From Candidatus Ideonella esbjergensis (GTDB lineage: Bacteria; Pseudomonadota; Gammaproteobacteria; Burkholderiales; Burkholderiaceae_C): a DNA stretch of 64,000 bases. Shown one piece after another: positions 10,768 through 18,557 of the stretch. Every line of letters begins with the position of its first letter. Positions within the stretch are counted from its first letter, which is position 1. The notes beneath the pieces were generated by a model, which was not told where the DNA came from, made no database searches, and saw only the letters and a program-made list of their open reading frames with translations. A program made the position numbers and the translations under genes. The stretch spans positions 744,001-808,000 of the forward strand of contig JADJLP010000001.1 in the NCBI GenBank assembly GCA_016710065.1, in the 5' to 3' direction.

Positions 10768-11274
10768 ATGGCAACTGCAAAGAAGGCTGCGGCGAAGAAG
10801 GCCCCGGCGAAGAAGGCGGCTCCGGCGAAGAAGGCCGTGGCGAAGAAGGCGGCTCCGGCGAAGAAGGCCGCAGCGAAGAAGGCTCCGGCCAAGAAGGCCG
10901 CTGCCCCCAAGAAGGCTGCACCGGCCAAGAAGCCTGCAGTGAAGAAGGTTGCTGCCAAGAAGGCTGCACCGGCCAAGAAGGCTGCTGCAACCAAGAAGCC
11001 GGTCGCCAAGAAGGCTGCCGCTGCAACGAAGAAGCCGGTCGCCAAGAAGGCTGCTGCGGCAACCAAGAAGCCGGCCGCCAAGAAGGCTGCAACCAAGAAG
11101 GCCGCTCCCAAGAAGGCTGCTGCCAAGCCTGCTGCCGCGAAGAAGCCTGCCGCGAAGAAAGCTGCCAAGAAGGCGGCTGCTCCCGCGCCTGCTGCTGCGC
11201 CTGCGGCGACTGCGGCAAAGACGGCTCTCAGCCCTGCGGCCGCTTGGCCCTTCCCGACGGGCAACAAGCCCTGA
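10768..11274 (+). CDS. Histone H1-like Lys/Ala-rich DNA-binding protein
   Basis: A 168-residue, strongly basic, low-complexity protein built almost entirely of KKAAAKKA / KKPVAKKA / KKAAPA-type repeats with very few other residues. Such proteins (bacterial H1 homologues, resembling the C-terminal tail of eukaryotic H1 and the AlgP/HctB tails) bind DNA non-specifically and compact the nucleoid. The last 30 or so residues (APAPAAAPAATAAKTALSPA onward) lose the lysines. The start is the ATG at 10768, with AAGGAG at 10756-10761. The repeat array is expected to vary in length between strains. A strong terminator follows. DNA binding is inferred from composition. Confidence 0.88.
   Translation: MATAKKAAAKKAPAKKAAPAKKAVAKKAAPAKKAAAKKAPAKKAAAPKKAAPAKKPAVKKVAAKKAAPAKKAAATKKPVAKKAAAATKKPVAKKAAAATKKPAAKKAATKKAAPKKAAAKPAAAKKPAAKKAAKKAAAPAPAAAPAATAAKTALSPAAAWPFPTGNKP
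10780..11170 (+). repeat. Degenerate tandem repeat array coding for Lys/Ala units
   Basis: Within the H1-like gene the DNA repeats short units of the form AAGAAGGC(T/C)G(C/G), encoding K-K-A with variable A/P/V fillers. The array is imperfect, in frame and codon-varied, so it is protein-driven rather than a simple microsatellite, but it is a likely site of slippage or recombination. Confidence 0.7.
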
Positions 11275-11314
11275 CCGAGTCAGGCCGCCGCTGTTCGGGC
11301 GGCCTGCACTGTGG

Positions 11315-11340
11315 AGCCCGGCCTCGGCCGGGCTTTTTTG
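11315..11340 (+). terminator. Rho-independent terminator of the H1-like gene
   Basis: AGCCCGGCC (11315-11323) pairs perfectly with GGCCGGGCT (11326-11334) across a 2-nt loop and is followed by a run of T. A second perfect hairpin lies just upstream (CAGGCCGCC 11281-11289 with GGCGGCCTG 11298-11306). Two stems in tandem suggest efficient termination of an abundant transcript. Confidence 0.88.
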
Positions 11341-11368
11341 TTTTCAGCGCCTCATTCCTCGCGTCGCC

Positions 11369-11746
11369 ATGCCCTCCCGCCGCACCAACTCGGCATCCGC
11401 TCTGAACCCCGCCGCCAGCGCAGAGCCACAGATGCTCGCCTGTGTGCGCGCCAAGGCGCTTGAACTGACGCTGCTGAGTGTCTCGGTGGTGCCCAACGCC
11501 AAGCGCACCGAGGTGGTGGGTTTGCACGACGGCGATCTGCGGGTTCGTCTGGCGGCACCCCCCGTGGACGGGAAGGCCAACGACAGCTTGACGGCTTGGG
11601 TGGCCGAGCAACTGCATCTGCCCAAGCGGGCAGTGCGCCTGCTGCGTGGCATGTCATCCAGGCAAAAGCAATTGGAGATCGACATGGCCGCGAACTCAGT
11701 GCAGCGGTGGGTGGCGCAGAGCCTGGTGCTTGCGCACGGCGACTGA
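11369..11746 (+). CDS. YggU/DUF167 family protein
   Basis: A 125-residue protein containing the DUF167 core: SVSVVPNAKRTEVVGLHDGD, LRVRLAAPPVDGKANDSLTAW and the C-terminal RGMSSRQKQLEID. The PPVDGKAN motif is diagnostic of this small alpha/beta fold found in all domains of life; the molecular role is not established. I used ATG 11369; a later ATG at 11432 would remove a low-complexity 21-residue lead and is a fair alternative. It lies just after the H1 terminator and convergent to the PfkB kinase. Confidence 0.85.
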   Translation: MPSRRTNSASALNPAASAEPQMLACVRAKALELTLLSVSVVPNAKRTEVVGLHDGDLRVRLAAPPVDGKANDSLTAWVAEQLHLPKRAVRLLRGMSSRQKQLEIDMAANSVQRWVAQSLVLAHGD

Positions 11747-11748
11747 GA

Positions 11749-11765
11749 GCCTGAACGCCTCAGGC
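11749..11765 (+). terminator. Possible terminator hairpin between convergent genes
   Basis: GCCTGA at 11749-11754 pairs with TCAGGC at 11760-11765, immediately after the DUF167 stop codon; only a three-T run follows. It is weak, but it lies between convergent genes. Confidence 0.35.
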
Positions 11766-11816
11766 TTTGAGTCTGCGGCCGCTGTGGCCGGGACTCAGCG
11801 GCCCGTCAACCGGCGC

Positions 11817-12722
11817 TCACAGCCCCAACGCCACTCGGTCGACGCGGTGGTTTTGCCCGCCGCGCTCAGCAATTTTCAGCGCGCCCATGCGGTTGCCCAA
11901 CGCCACGCAGCGCACCAGCGACCAGCCTAGCTCCAGGCCGTAGAGCAGTGCGCCGCGGAAGGCATCGCCGCAACCCGTGGGGTCTACCACCTGCCCTGCT
12001 TTCACACCAGGCACCCGCGTGCAGATGCCTTGCTCCCACACGTCGCAGCCCTCGGCGGCGAGCGTGACGATGACACCCCTCAGGTGCGAGCGCGAGAGCT
12101 CGGCCAGTGACAGCCCCGTGCGTTCGCACAGCATGCGGCCTTCGTAGTCGTTCACTGCCACCCAGCTGGCTTGCGAGATGAACTGGCGCAGTTCCTCGCC
12201 GTTGAACATCGGCAGGCCTTGGCCCGGGTCGAAGATGAAGGGGATCTGGGCGGCGGCCAGGTCGGCAGCGCGGCGCAGCATGGCGTCACGGCCATCGGGG
12301 CCGATGATGGCGAGTTGGATGTCGCCGCGGGTGGGCAAGGCGATGCGGTGTGCCTCCTGCATGGCGCCAGGGTGGAAGGCGGTGATCTGGTTGTTGTCGG
12401 CGTCGGTGATGATCATCGCCTGCGCGGTGTAGCTGTCGTCCACGCTCAGCACATTCGAGGTGTCGATGCCCAGGCCCTGCATGCGGGCCAGGTAGGCGGC
12501 ACCGTCGTTGCCGATGGCCGCCATCACCACGGCCTGGCCACCCAGTGCATTGAGGGTGTAGGCGATGTTGCCGGCGCAGCCACCGTACTCACGTCTGAGC
12601 GTGGGCACCAGGAACGACACATTCAGGATGTGCACCTGCTCGGGCAGGATCTGCTCAGCAAAGCGCCCGGGAAAGGTGGTGATGGTGTCAAAGGCGAGGG
12701 AGCCGCAGACGAGACTGGCCAT
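11817..12722 (-). CDS. PfkB-family carbohydrate/nucleoside kinase (adenosine kinase-like)
   Basis: A 301-residue ribokinase-superfamily enzyme. The N-terminus MASLVCGSLAFDTITTFPGRF, the glycine-rich YGGCAGNIAYTLNALGG substrate loop and the C-terminal catalytic signature VVDPTGCGDAFRGALLYG (with the catalytic Asp and anion hole) are typical. Many Burkholderiales carry this version annotated as adenosine kinase or sugar kinase; the substrate cannot be told from sequence alone. The ATG at 12722 begins the conserved domain; upstream codons in frame lie in the spacer. The upstream DUF3426 gene ends 46 bp before it. Confidence 0.87.
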   Translation of the reverse strand: MASLVCGSLAFDTITTFPGRFAEQILPEQVHILNVSFLVPTLRREYGGCAGNIAYTLNALGGQAVVMAAIGNDGAAYLARMQGLGIDTSNVLSVDDSYTAQAMIITDADNNQITAFHPGAMQEAHRIALPTRGDIQLAIIGPDGRDAMLRRAADLAAAQIPFIFDPGQGLPMFNGEELRQFISQASWVAVNDYEGRMLCERTGLSLAELSRSHLRGVIVTLAAEGCDVWEQGICTRVPGVKAGQVVDPTGCGDAFRGALLYGLELGWSLVRCVALGNRMGALKIAERGGQNHRVDRVALGL

Positions 12723-12768
12723 GGTGGGTGGATTTCGTTGAGATTGAGAGGGTGGCCACGAGGCCGCG

Positions 12769-14124
12769 TCAAGGGTAGAAAACTTCGGCCGTGAAGCCGG
12801 CGATCTGCAGATCGCCAACCTGCAGCGGCACTTCGATGTGCCAGGGCCGGTCGGGCGGCAGGCCTTGCGCAGGTGCGGCCATCTGCTCGGGCAGCAGAAC
12901 TTTGCGCGCGAGCTGGTGGCCCAGGTTGTCGGTGAAGCTCACTTCCAGCGCGGGTGCGCGCACCGCATGGCCGGCCGAGTTGCGCAGCTCTGCCTCGAAG
13001 CGCAGCACCTGGGGCCGTCCGGTGCGGCTGAGCGCGCTGCTGTCCAGCGTCAGGCTGGCCAGCGCGCGTGGTGGCTGCAGCTGACAGGCGGCCACGCGGC
13101 ACCATGCGACCAGCGGCTCGCGCAGGGCGGGCCAGCTAGCGGCCAGATCGTCGCGCTGGTGGTGGGCCACTTGCAGCGCCAGCATCAGACCCAGTACGGC
13201 GCAAGTGCTGCCCAGCAATGCCCGCACCGCCGGGCTGCGCCAACGCGCGGCGCGCTCCGCCTGGCGCATGAAGGTGGGTTTGCGCTGGCGCTTGCGGCCG
13301 CTGTGGCGCGAAACTGGGTCTGGGGCCTCCACCACGGGCGAGGCCTCAGGCGGTGGTGCCGTGCCGGCAGGGTCTGGCGGAGCGTCCTCTGGCATCGCAT
13401 CCGCCACACTGGGCATCACCATGGCGGGTTCGACCTCGGTCGGCCATGACAGGGGCAGCGGTGGGGGCTGCGAGATCACGAAATTGCCAGTGTGCCGCCG
13501 CGCCATGCTGTCCATCTTGGCCAGCAGCGCTTCGACGGACACGGGGTCAACTTCTTCAGCCTCAGCCTCAGCCTCAGCTTCGATCTCCACCTCGGCCGCG
13601 ACTTCGGGCGCGACTTCGGGCTCAACCCAGGCCCCCGCCTCAAGTGCCTCAAGCGCATCGTCACCCTCAGGCGGCATCTCGGTTTGCGCTTCCGAGGCGT
13701 CGTCGTCTGCTAACTGCGGGCGGTAGGCCCATGGCCGTGGCGGTGCGGCCGGCTCGCCCGCATCCGGATCGATCAGCGGTACCTCTTCGGGCACATCGTC
13801 CGCGAGATCGACCGTGGCCAAGGGTGCGGCCTCCGTTTCGCCCGACCCGTCGGGCTCGGCAAGTTCCCGGGTTTCGGCTGCCGCGGGTGGCGGCCGCGAC
13901 ACGGTCCGCGTCATGAACAGGCCCGCAGCAGGCGCCATAGGCTCTGGTGGGTCGGGCTCGGGCGCGGCGGCCGGTGGCTCGGGAGGCAGCTCGAACAGTG
14001 TTTGCAGGCCGTTGAAAACCTGGTGGCATTGCCCGCAGCGCACCCACCCGCCCGAAACCTTGAGCTGGTCTTGCACGACACGGAAAACCGTGCCGCAGGC
14101 GGGACAGCGGGTGGCCAGACTCAT
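12769..14124 (-). CDS. MJ0042-type zinc-ribbon, DUF3426 membrane protein
   Basis: A 451-residue protein. The N-terminus MSLATRCPACGTVFRVVQDQ with CGQCHQVFN is the MJ0042/zinc_ribbon_5 finger (CxxC...CxxC). A long acidic, Glu/Ala/Pro-rich disordered region follows (about residues 60-250, including EIEAEAEAEAEE). Then comes a basic stretch, one membrane helix (ALLGSTCAVLGLMLALQVAHH) and the C-terminal DUF3426 domain (RTGRPQVLRFEAELRNSAGH). Its position next to prmA and accBC is conserved in betaproteobacteria. The function is unknown. I chose ATG 14124 because the zinc finger begins right there. Confidence 0.86.
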   Translation of the reverse strand: MSLATRCPACGTVFRVVQDQLKVSGGWVRCGQCHQVFNGLQTLFELPPEPPAAAPEPDPPEPMAPAAGLFMTRTVSRPPPAAAETRELAEPDGSGETEAAPLATVDLADDVPEEVPLIDPDAGEPAAPPRPWAYRPQLADDDASEAQTEMPPEGDDALEALEAGAWVEPEVAPEVAAEVEIEAEAEAEAEEVDPVSVEALLAKMDSMARRHTGNFVISQPPPLPLSWPTEVEPAMVMPSVADAMPEDAPPDPAGTAPPPEASPVVEAPDPVSRHSGRKRQRKPTFMRQAERAARWRSPAVRALLGSTCAVLGLMLALQVAHHQRDDLAASWPALREPLVAWCRVAACQLQPPRALASLTLDSSALSRTGRPQVLRFEAELRNSAGHAVRAPALEVSFTDNLGHQLARKVLLPEQMAAPAQGLPPDRPWHIEVPLQVGDLQIAGFTAEVFYP

Positions 14125-14169
14125 GGGCAGGATGATGCCATGCGGCACAGGCCGCGCGGGTCCGGCAGC

Positions 14170-15075
14170 TCAGGCACGCGCGCGCTGGCCACCCATCAGG
14201 ATCCAGCCATCGTCCTCGTCCAGCACGTCGATGGCCACCCAGGGTGCATAGGCCGCCTTGAGCTCGTCGGCCTGGCGTGCCAGGATGCCCGCCAACACCA
14301 AGTGCGCGCCAGGGGCGAGGTGGCCGCACAGCAGTGGCGCCAGCAGCTTGAGCGGCGTGGCCAGGATGTTGGCCAGCACCAGCGGGTAAGGGCCATGGGC
14401 CAAGTCAGGCAGCCCAGTCTTCAACTGAACGCCGTTGGCCAAGGCATTGGCCTGGGTGGATTCGACAGCGGCCGGGTCAATGTCGACCGCGTCAACGTTC
14501 GTGGCACCGTGCAGCGCGGCGCCGATGGCCAGGATGCCTGAGCCACAGCCATAGTCCAGCACGCGCTGCCAGGTGGGCGCGAGTGCGGCAGAGTTCCGGG
14601 CGATCCAGCGCAAACACATGCGGGTGGTGGGGTGGGTGCCGGTGCCAAAGGCCAAGCCAGGGTCGAGGCGGATCACCCGCAGGGCGGCGGGCGGTACTTC
14701 GTGCCAGCTGGGCACGATCCAGAAATCTGGCGTGATGGCGACCGGCGCGAACTGCGATTGCGTGAGCCGCACCCAGTCTTGTTCCACCACTTCGGCCAGG
14801 GCCTGTACGGCCAGGCCTCGGGTCCAGTCTTGTGCCAGCAAAAGCGTGAGCGCCTCTTGTGCCACCGCCTCGCGCTCGAACAGCGCCTTGAGCGTGGAGC
14901 GGTCCCAGCCAGCGCGCGGCGGCGGCATGCCGGGTTCCCCAAACAGCGCGTGCTCGGCCTCGGTGTCGGCGTCGGCGTCTTCCACCGACACCGACAAAGC
15001 CTCCAACTCGTTCATCAGCGCTTCGGAGACAGGCTCCACCAGCGCATGCGGTGCCGTCAGCACCAGCTCAAACAT
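14170..15075 (-). CDS. prmA: Ribosomal protein L11 methyltransferase
   Basis: SAM-dependent enzyme that trimethylates lysines and the N-terminus of ribosomal protein L11. It has an N-terminal substrate-recognition domain (LEALSVSVEDADADTE) and a class I methyltransferase domain: FGTGTHPTTRMCL (PrmA signature), VLDYGCGSGILAIGAA (SAM motif I), VDIDPAAVESTQANA and LVLANILATPLKLLAP (motif IV, N-I-L-A). It has about 301 residues. The start is uncertain: ATG 15075 is used, but a TTG at 15081 has a better-spaced AGGAG and would add two residues (MP). It follows accC closely in the usual accB-accC-prmA order. Confidence 0.93.
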   Translation of the reverse strand: MFELVLTAPHALVEPVSEALMNELEALSVSVEDADADTEAEHALFGEPGMPPPRAGWDRSTLKALFEREAVAQEALTLLLAQDWTRGLAVQALAEVVEQDWVRLTQSQFAPVAITPDFWIVPSWHEVPPAALRVIRLDPGLAFGTGTHPTTRMCLRWIARNSAALAPTWQRVLDYGCGSGILAIGAALHGATNVDAVDIDPAAVESTQANALANGVQLKTGLPDLAHGPYPLVLANILATPLKLLAPLLCGHLAPGAHLVLAGILARQADELKAAYAPWVAIDVLDEDDGWILMGGQRARA

Positions 15076-15099
15076 GGGCAAAGGATGCTCCTGGCGAGG

Positions 15100-16449
15100 T
15101 CAACGGCGGTGCTGTTCCAGCCAGCCTTCAAGGTAATGGATGTTGGTGCCACCGGCCATGAAACCTTTGTCCACCATCAGCTCGCGGTGTAGCGGGATGT
15201 TGGTCTGGATGCCTTCCACCACGGTTTCTTGCAGGGCCGTGCGCATACGGGCCAGGGCCTGCTCGCGGGTGTCGCCATGCACGATGATCTTGCCGATCAT
15301 CGAGTCGTAGTTCGGCGGCACGAAGTAGTTGGTGTAGGCATGGCTGTCCACCCGCACCCCAGGGCCGCCCGGCGGGTGCCACATGCTGATGCGACCTGGC
15401 GAGGGAACGAACTTCCACGGGTCTTCCGCGTTGATGCGGCACTCGATGGCGTGGCCACGGTTGACGATCTGGCGCTGCGTGAACGGCAGTTTCTCGCCTG
15501 CGGCAATGCGTATCTGCATCTGCACAATGTCGATACCGGTCACCATCTCGGTCACCGGGTGCTCCACTTGCACGCGGGTGTTCATCTCGATGAAATAGAA
15601 CTCGCCGTTCTCGTACAGGAACTCGAAGGTGCCCGCGCCGCGGTAGCCCACCTTCTTGCAGGCGGCGGCGCAGCGGTCGCCAATCTTCTCGATCAGGCGG
15701 CGGGCGATACCCGGCGCTGGCGCTTCTTCGATGATCTTCTGGTGGCGGCGCTGCATGGAGCAGTCGCGCTCGCCCAGGTAGACCGCGTTGCGATGCTCGT
15801 CGGCCAACACCTGGATTTCCACGTGGCGTGGGTTCTCCAGGAACTTCTCCATGTAGACGGCCGGATTGCCAAAGGCAGCGCCGGCCTCGGCGCGCGTCAT
15901 CTGCACCGCATTGATCAGCGCCGCTTCGGTGTGCACCACGCGCATGCCGCGGCCTCCGCCGCCACCCGCCGCCTTGATGATCACCGGATAGCCAATGGCC
16001 CGGGCCTGGCGGATGGCTTCCTTGGGGTCGTCGTTCAGTGCGCCTTCCGAGCCCGGCACGCAGGGCACCCCCGACTTGATCATGGCCTGCTTGGCCGAGA
16101 CCTTGTCGCCCATGATGCGGATGGATTCGGGCGTGGGGCCGATGAAGGTGAAGCCGCTCTGCTCTACGCGCTCGGCGAAGTCGGCGTTCTCGCTCAGGAA
16201 GCCGTAGCCGGGGTGGATGGCCTCGGCGTCGGTCACCTCGGCCGTGGCGATGATGGCCGGCATGCTGAGGTAGCTCAGGCTCGACGCAGCTGGGCCTATG
16301 CACACGGCTTCTTCGGCCAGGCGCACGTACTTGGCATCGCGGTCGGCCTCGGAGTACACCACCACGGCCTTGATGCCCATCTCGCGGCAGGCACGCTGGA
16401 TCCGCAGGGCGATTTCCCCCCTGTTCGCAATCAGGATCTTCTTGAACAT
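15100..16449 (-). CDS. accC: Acetyl-CoA carboxylase, biotin carboxylase subunit
   Basis: A 449-residue ATP-grasp enzyme that carboxylates biotin on AccB in the first step of fatty acid synthesis. It starts MFKKILIANRGEIALRIQRA and has the glycine-rich ATP loop KAAGGGGGRGMR, the EKFLENPRHVEIQVLAD and GERDCSMQRRHQK segments, and the catalytic FIEMNTRVQVEHPVTEMVTG. Its length matches the single-domain bacterial subunit. It lies 11 bp downstream of accB and just upstream of prmA, so the three are probably one transcript. Confidence 0.97.
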   Translation of the reverse strand: MFKKILIANRGEIALRIQRACREMGIKAVVVYSEADRDAKYVRLAEEAVCIGPAASSLSYLSMPAIIATAEVTDAEAIHPGYGFLSENADFAERVEQSGFTFIGPTPESIRIMGDKVSAKQAMIKSGVPCVPGSEGALNDDPKEAIRQARAIGYPVIIKAAGGGGGRGMRVVHTEAALINAVQMTRAEAGAAFGNPAVYMEKFLENPRHVEIQVLADEHRNAVYLGERDCSMQRRHQKIIEEAPAPGIARRLIEKIGDRCAAACKKVGYRGAGTFEFLYENGEFYFIEMNTRVQVEHPVTEMVTGIDIVQMQIRIAAGEKLPFTQRQIVNRGHAIECRINAEDPWKFVPSPGRISMWHPPGGPGVRVDSHAYTNYFVPPNYDSMIGKIIVHGDTREQALARMRTALQETVVEGIQTNIPLHRELMVDKGFMAGGTNIHYLEGWLEQHRR

Positions 16450-16460
16450 GGGTTCAGCCC

Positions 16461-16925
16461 TTATTCAATGATGAACAGGGGCTGTCCAAACTCCACCGCC
16501 TGGCCGTTCTGCACCAACACCTTGGTGATGGTGCCGGCCTTGTCGGCTTCGATCTCGTTCATGATCTTCATGGCTTCGATGATGCAGATGGCCTCGCCTT
16601 CCTTGACCGTGTTGCCCACTTCCACCAGCGGTTTGCCGCCCGGGGTGGACGACGCGTAGTAGGTGCCCACCATGGGCGACTTCACCACGTGGCCGGTGGG
16701 CTCGGCGGCAGGCGCCTCGGCAACCGGGGCGGCGGCAACGGGGGGGCTCGCAACAGGTGCCGCCATCGGCGCCGGTGCTGCGGCGTAATGCATCACGGGA
16801 GCGGCAGCACCTGGTGCGACCGATTTGACGATGCGGACCTTGCCTTCGTTTTCGGTGATTTCCAGTTCAGCAATGTTGGAATCCGACACCAGGTCGATCA
16901 GGGTCTTGAGCTTGCGCAGGTCCAT
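16461..16925 (-). CDS. accB: Acetyl-CoA carboxylase, biotin carboxyl carrier protein
   Basis: A 154-residue carrier. The N-terminal MDLRKLKTLIDLVSDSNIAE is typical of BCCP, a flexible Ala/Pro-rich linker spans about residues 38-76, and the biotinyl domain carries IIEAMKIMNEI with the biotinylated Lys120. The frame stays open upstream, but the family start is the ATG at 16925. Unlike many betaproteobacteria, no aroQ precedes it; instead there is a non-coding gap of about 460 bp. Confidence 0.96.
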   Translation of the reverse strand: MDLRKLKTLIDLVSDSNIAELEITENEGKVRIVKSVAPGAAAPVMHYAAAPAPMAAPVASPPVAAAPVAEAPAAEPTGHVVKSPMVGTYYASSTPGGKPLVEVGNTVKEGEAICIIEAMKIMNEIEADKAGTITKVLVQNGQAVEFGQPLFIIE

Positions 16926-17387
16926 GGAATTTCGAGCTCCGAAAGTAGGTGAAAAGGAGGCCGGGCGCAGGTTGGGGCGCCGCCGAGGCCGTGTCAGGCG
17001 ACGCGGAGGTCGCGCACTGAAGGCGCCATGTGCCACGGTGCCTTGCCGCTCGGGCGCTTGGCGCCGCTGCGGCAGATTGCAAGGCGAGCATGGTCGGGAA
17101 TGCTCGGGCGATCCATCATCGCACCACAACTGGCGCTGATTTGCAGTGATCTGGCCGTATTGTTCGACGTGGCACGCGAGGCATGCTGGGCGTAAGGGTT
17201 CGGCGCAGAGAGAATGAGTACTTCCATTCTGGCTAGTGGACGGGGTTCGCAGAACCCCTCGCCGTTGATCAGGTTGCGAACTTTACGCCTTTTTGGCGGC
17301 AGTTCAATGCAACTGGCTGCCAAATATAGAAGGCCTGTGCCATTGACACCGGATGCCTGCGGTGGCACGGCACAAACAGCCAGCCGT
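16926..17387 (-). other. accB upstream region (long possible leader, no gene seen)
   Basis: A 462-bp gap between accB and the TlpA-like gene, both on the reverse strand. I see no recognisable product in any frame and no tRNA. It holds a perfect 7-bp hairpin (GGGGTTC 17242-17248 with GAACCCC 17252-17258) and a possible reverse promoter (listed separately). If that promoter is used the accB leader is about 350 nt. Confidence 0.5.
17280..17307 (-). promoter_or_regulatory. Possible promoter of accB-accC-prmA
   Basis: On the reverse strand TTGAAC (complement of 17302-17307) and TAAAGT (complement of 17280-17285) are 16 bp apart. It is the best -35/-10 pair I see in the gap but it is unverified and distant (about 350 nt) from the accB start. 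Confidence 0.4.
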
Positions 17388-17951
17388 TTAGCTGGTGGGG
17401 CCTTGCTGGGCCAGCGCTCGCAGTTCTTCAAAGTGGGTAGCCCCCATTTTCCGCTGCAAGACCCGCCCTTGGGCGTCCAGCACCAGGGTGAACGGCAGGC
17501 CGCCGTTGGTGTTGCCCAAGGCTTGCACCAGACCCAGACCATCCAGCCCGGCGATGGCGATGGGAAAGCGCACCGGGGTGGCCTGCAGAAACGTTCGCAC
17601 CGCGTCGGCCTTGTCGATGGCCACGCCCAGCACCTGCCAGCCTTGCGGTGCCATCTCTTGCGCAAAGCGGTCCAGTTCGGGCATCTCCTTCACGCAGGGG
17701 CCGCACCAGGTGGCCCAGAAGTTCAGCACCAGTGGCTTGCCTTGCAGGCTGCGGGTGGCCAGCCGGGTGCCGGTGGGGGTGTCGTACTCGCGTTGCCAGA
17801 AGTCGGCCAGGGCCAGGTCGGTGGCGGGTGCTGGGGGTGGCGGGGCGGCTGAGACCGCCGCATCGTCGCGGCGCTTGCAGGCCAGGCCTGTGGCCGAAAC
17901 GGCCACGGCGGCCAGGGCATGAAGGGCGCGGCGGCGGGTTTGAAGTGTCAT
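17388..17951 (-). CDS. TlpA-family thioredoxin-like lipoprotein
   Basis: A 187-residue periplasmic thiol-disulfide protein. The N-terminus has a signal segment ending in a lipobox-like ATGLACK (Cys25), so it is likely a lipoprotein. The thioredoxin fold carries the redox motif NFWATWCGPCVKEMPELDRF and the cis-Pro region GGLPFTLVLDAQGRV. TlpA/ResA-like proteins reduce disulfides, often during cytochrome c maturation; the target here is unknown. It overlaps the upstream unknown gene by 4 bp (ATGA) and is the last gene of a six-gene reverse-strand run. Confidence 0.9.
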   Translation of the reverse strand: MTLQTRRRALHALAAVAVSATGLACKRRDDAAVSAAPPPPAPATDLALADFWQREYDTPTGTRLATRSLQGKPLVLNFWATWCGPCVKEMPELDRFAQEMAPQGWQVLGVAIDKADAVRTFLQATPVRFPIAIAGLDGLGLVQALGNTNGGLPFTLVLDAQGRVLQRKMGATHFEELRALAQQGPTS

Positions 17952-18541
17952 GTTTCAGTCTCCATGATGCGCTGGCGCAGGGCGGCCAGGTTGCCACGCC
18001 AGCTGCGTCCCTGTGCGTCGGGTTTGAGGGCGCCCCGCAGCTCGTCGTGGTCGCGCACCACGCAGTGCAGTGTCACGGGCTCGCCGCCCAGGCCAGGGCA
18101 GCGGTCGGTCAGGGTCAACACCACGGTTTCGCTGCCGCTGGCGGAGTCGCTGTCGAAGGCCAGGCCCAGGTTGAGCAGGGCGATCTCGGGCGCCTTGGGG
18201 TCGTCGCAGTAAAGGTCGATCACGATGGGCGAGAGCCGTGTCGCGGTGCCGCGCCACACCGCGCCGGTGAGGTGCGGGCGGAACTCGACCAGGCGCTCCA
18301 GCCAGCAGGCAGCCTGCCTGCGCAGAGCGCTCAGCTCGACTGGCTGGGTGTCGGCGCAGAACAGGGCGATGTAGTCGCGGACCTCGTCCTCCACCTGTTC
18401 ATTGGGCGGTAACTCGCCCTGCCAGCCCGAGCGCCGACCCAGGTCGCGCGCGGCGCGGCGCTTGGCGGGGCCGTACTCCAAGCCTTCCTCTACCACCATG
18501 CGGGCGGCGGTGGCGGCGATCTCGTCGGTCAGCGTGGCCAT
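17948..18541 (-). CDS. Conserved protein of unknown function
   Basis: A 197-residue soluble protein with no signal peptide or membrane segment. The N-terminal third is helical and basic (EEGLEYGPAKRRAARDLGRR), followed by LPPNEQVEDEVRDYIALF and a central FRPHLTGAVWRGTATRLSPI-VIDLYCDDPKAPE stretch. The W-x-G-T-A...IDLYCDDP pattern resembles the start of a nucleotidyltransferase fold (G-T-A...D-x-D), but I cannot confirm catalytic residues. I recognise similar proteins only as unnamed Burkholderiales genes near mtgA/aroE. It is 16 bp from mtgA and overlaps tlpA, so it belongs to the operon. Confidence 0.75.
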   Translation of the reverse strand: MATLTDEIAATAARMVVEEGLEYGPAKRRAARDLGRRSGWQGELPPNEQVEDEVRDYIALFCADTQPVELSALRRQAACWLERLVEFRPHLTGAVWRGTATRLSPIVIDLYCDDPKAPEIALLNLGLAFDSDSASGSETVVLTLTDRCPGLGGEPVTLHCVVRDHDELRGALKPDAQGRSWRGNLAALRQRIMETET

Positions 18542-18557
18542 GGCGCAGTGTGCATGA

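Noticed and set aside
10780..11170. Regularly spaced repeats that might suggest a CRISPR array
   Set aside because: The units are short, in frame, and encode a Lys/Ala protein with a ribosome-binding site and terminator. There are no unique spacers and no cas genes.
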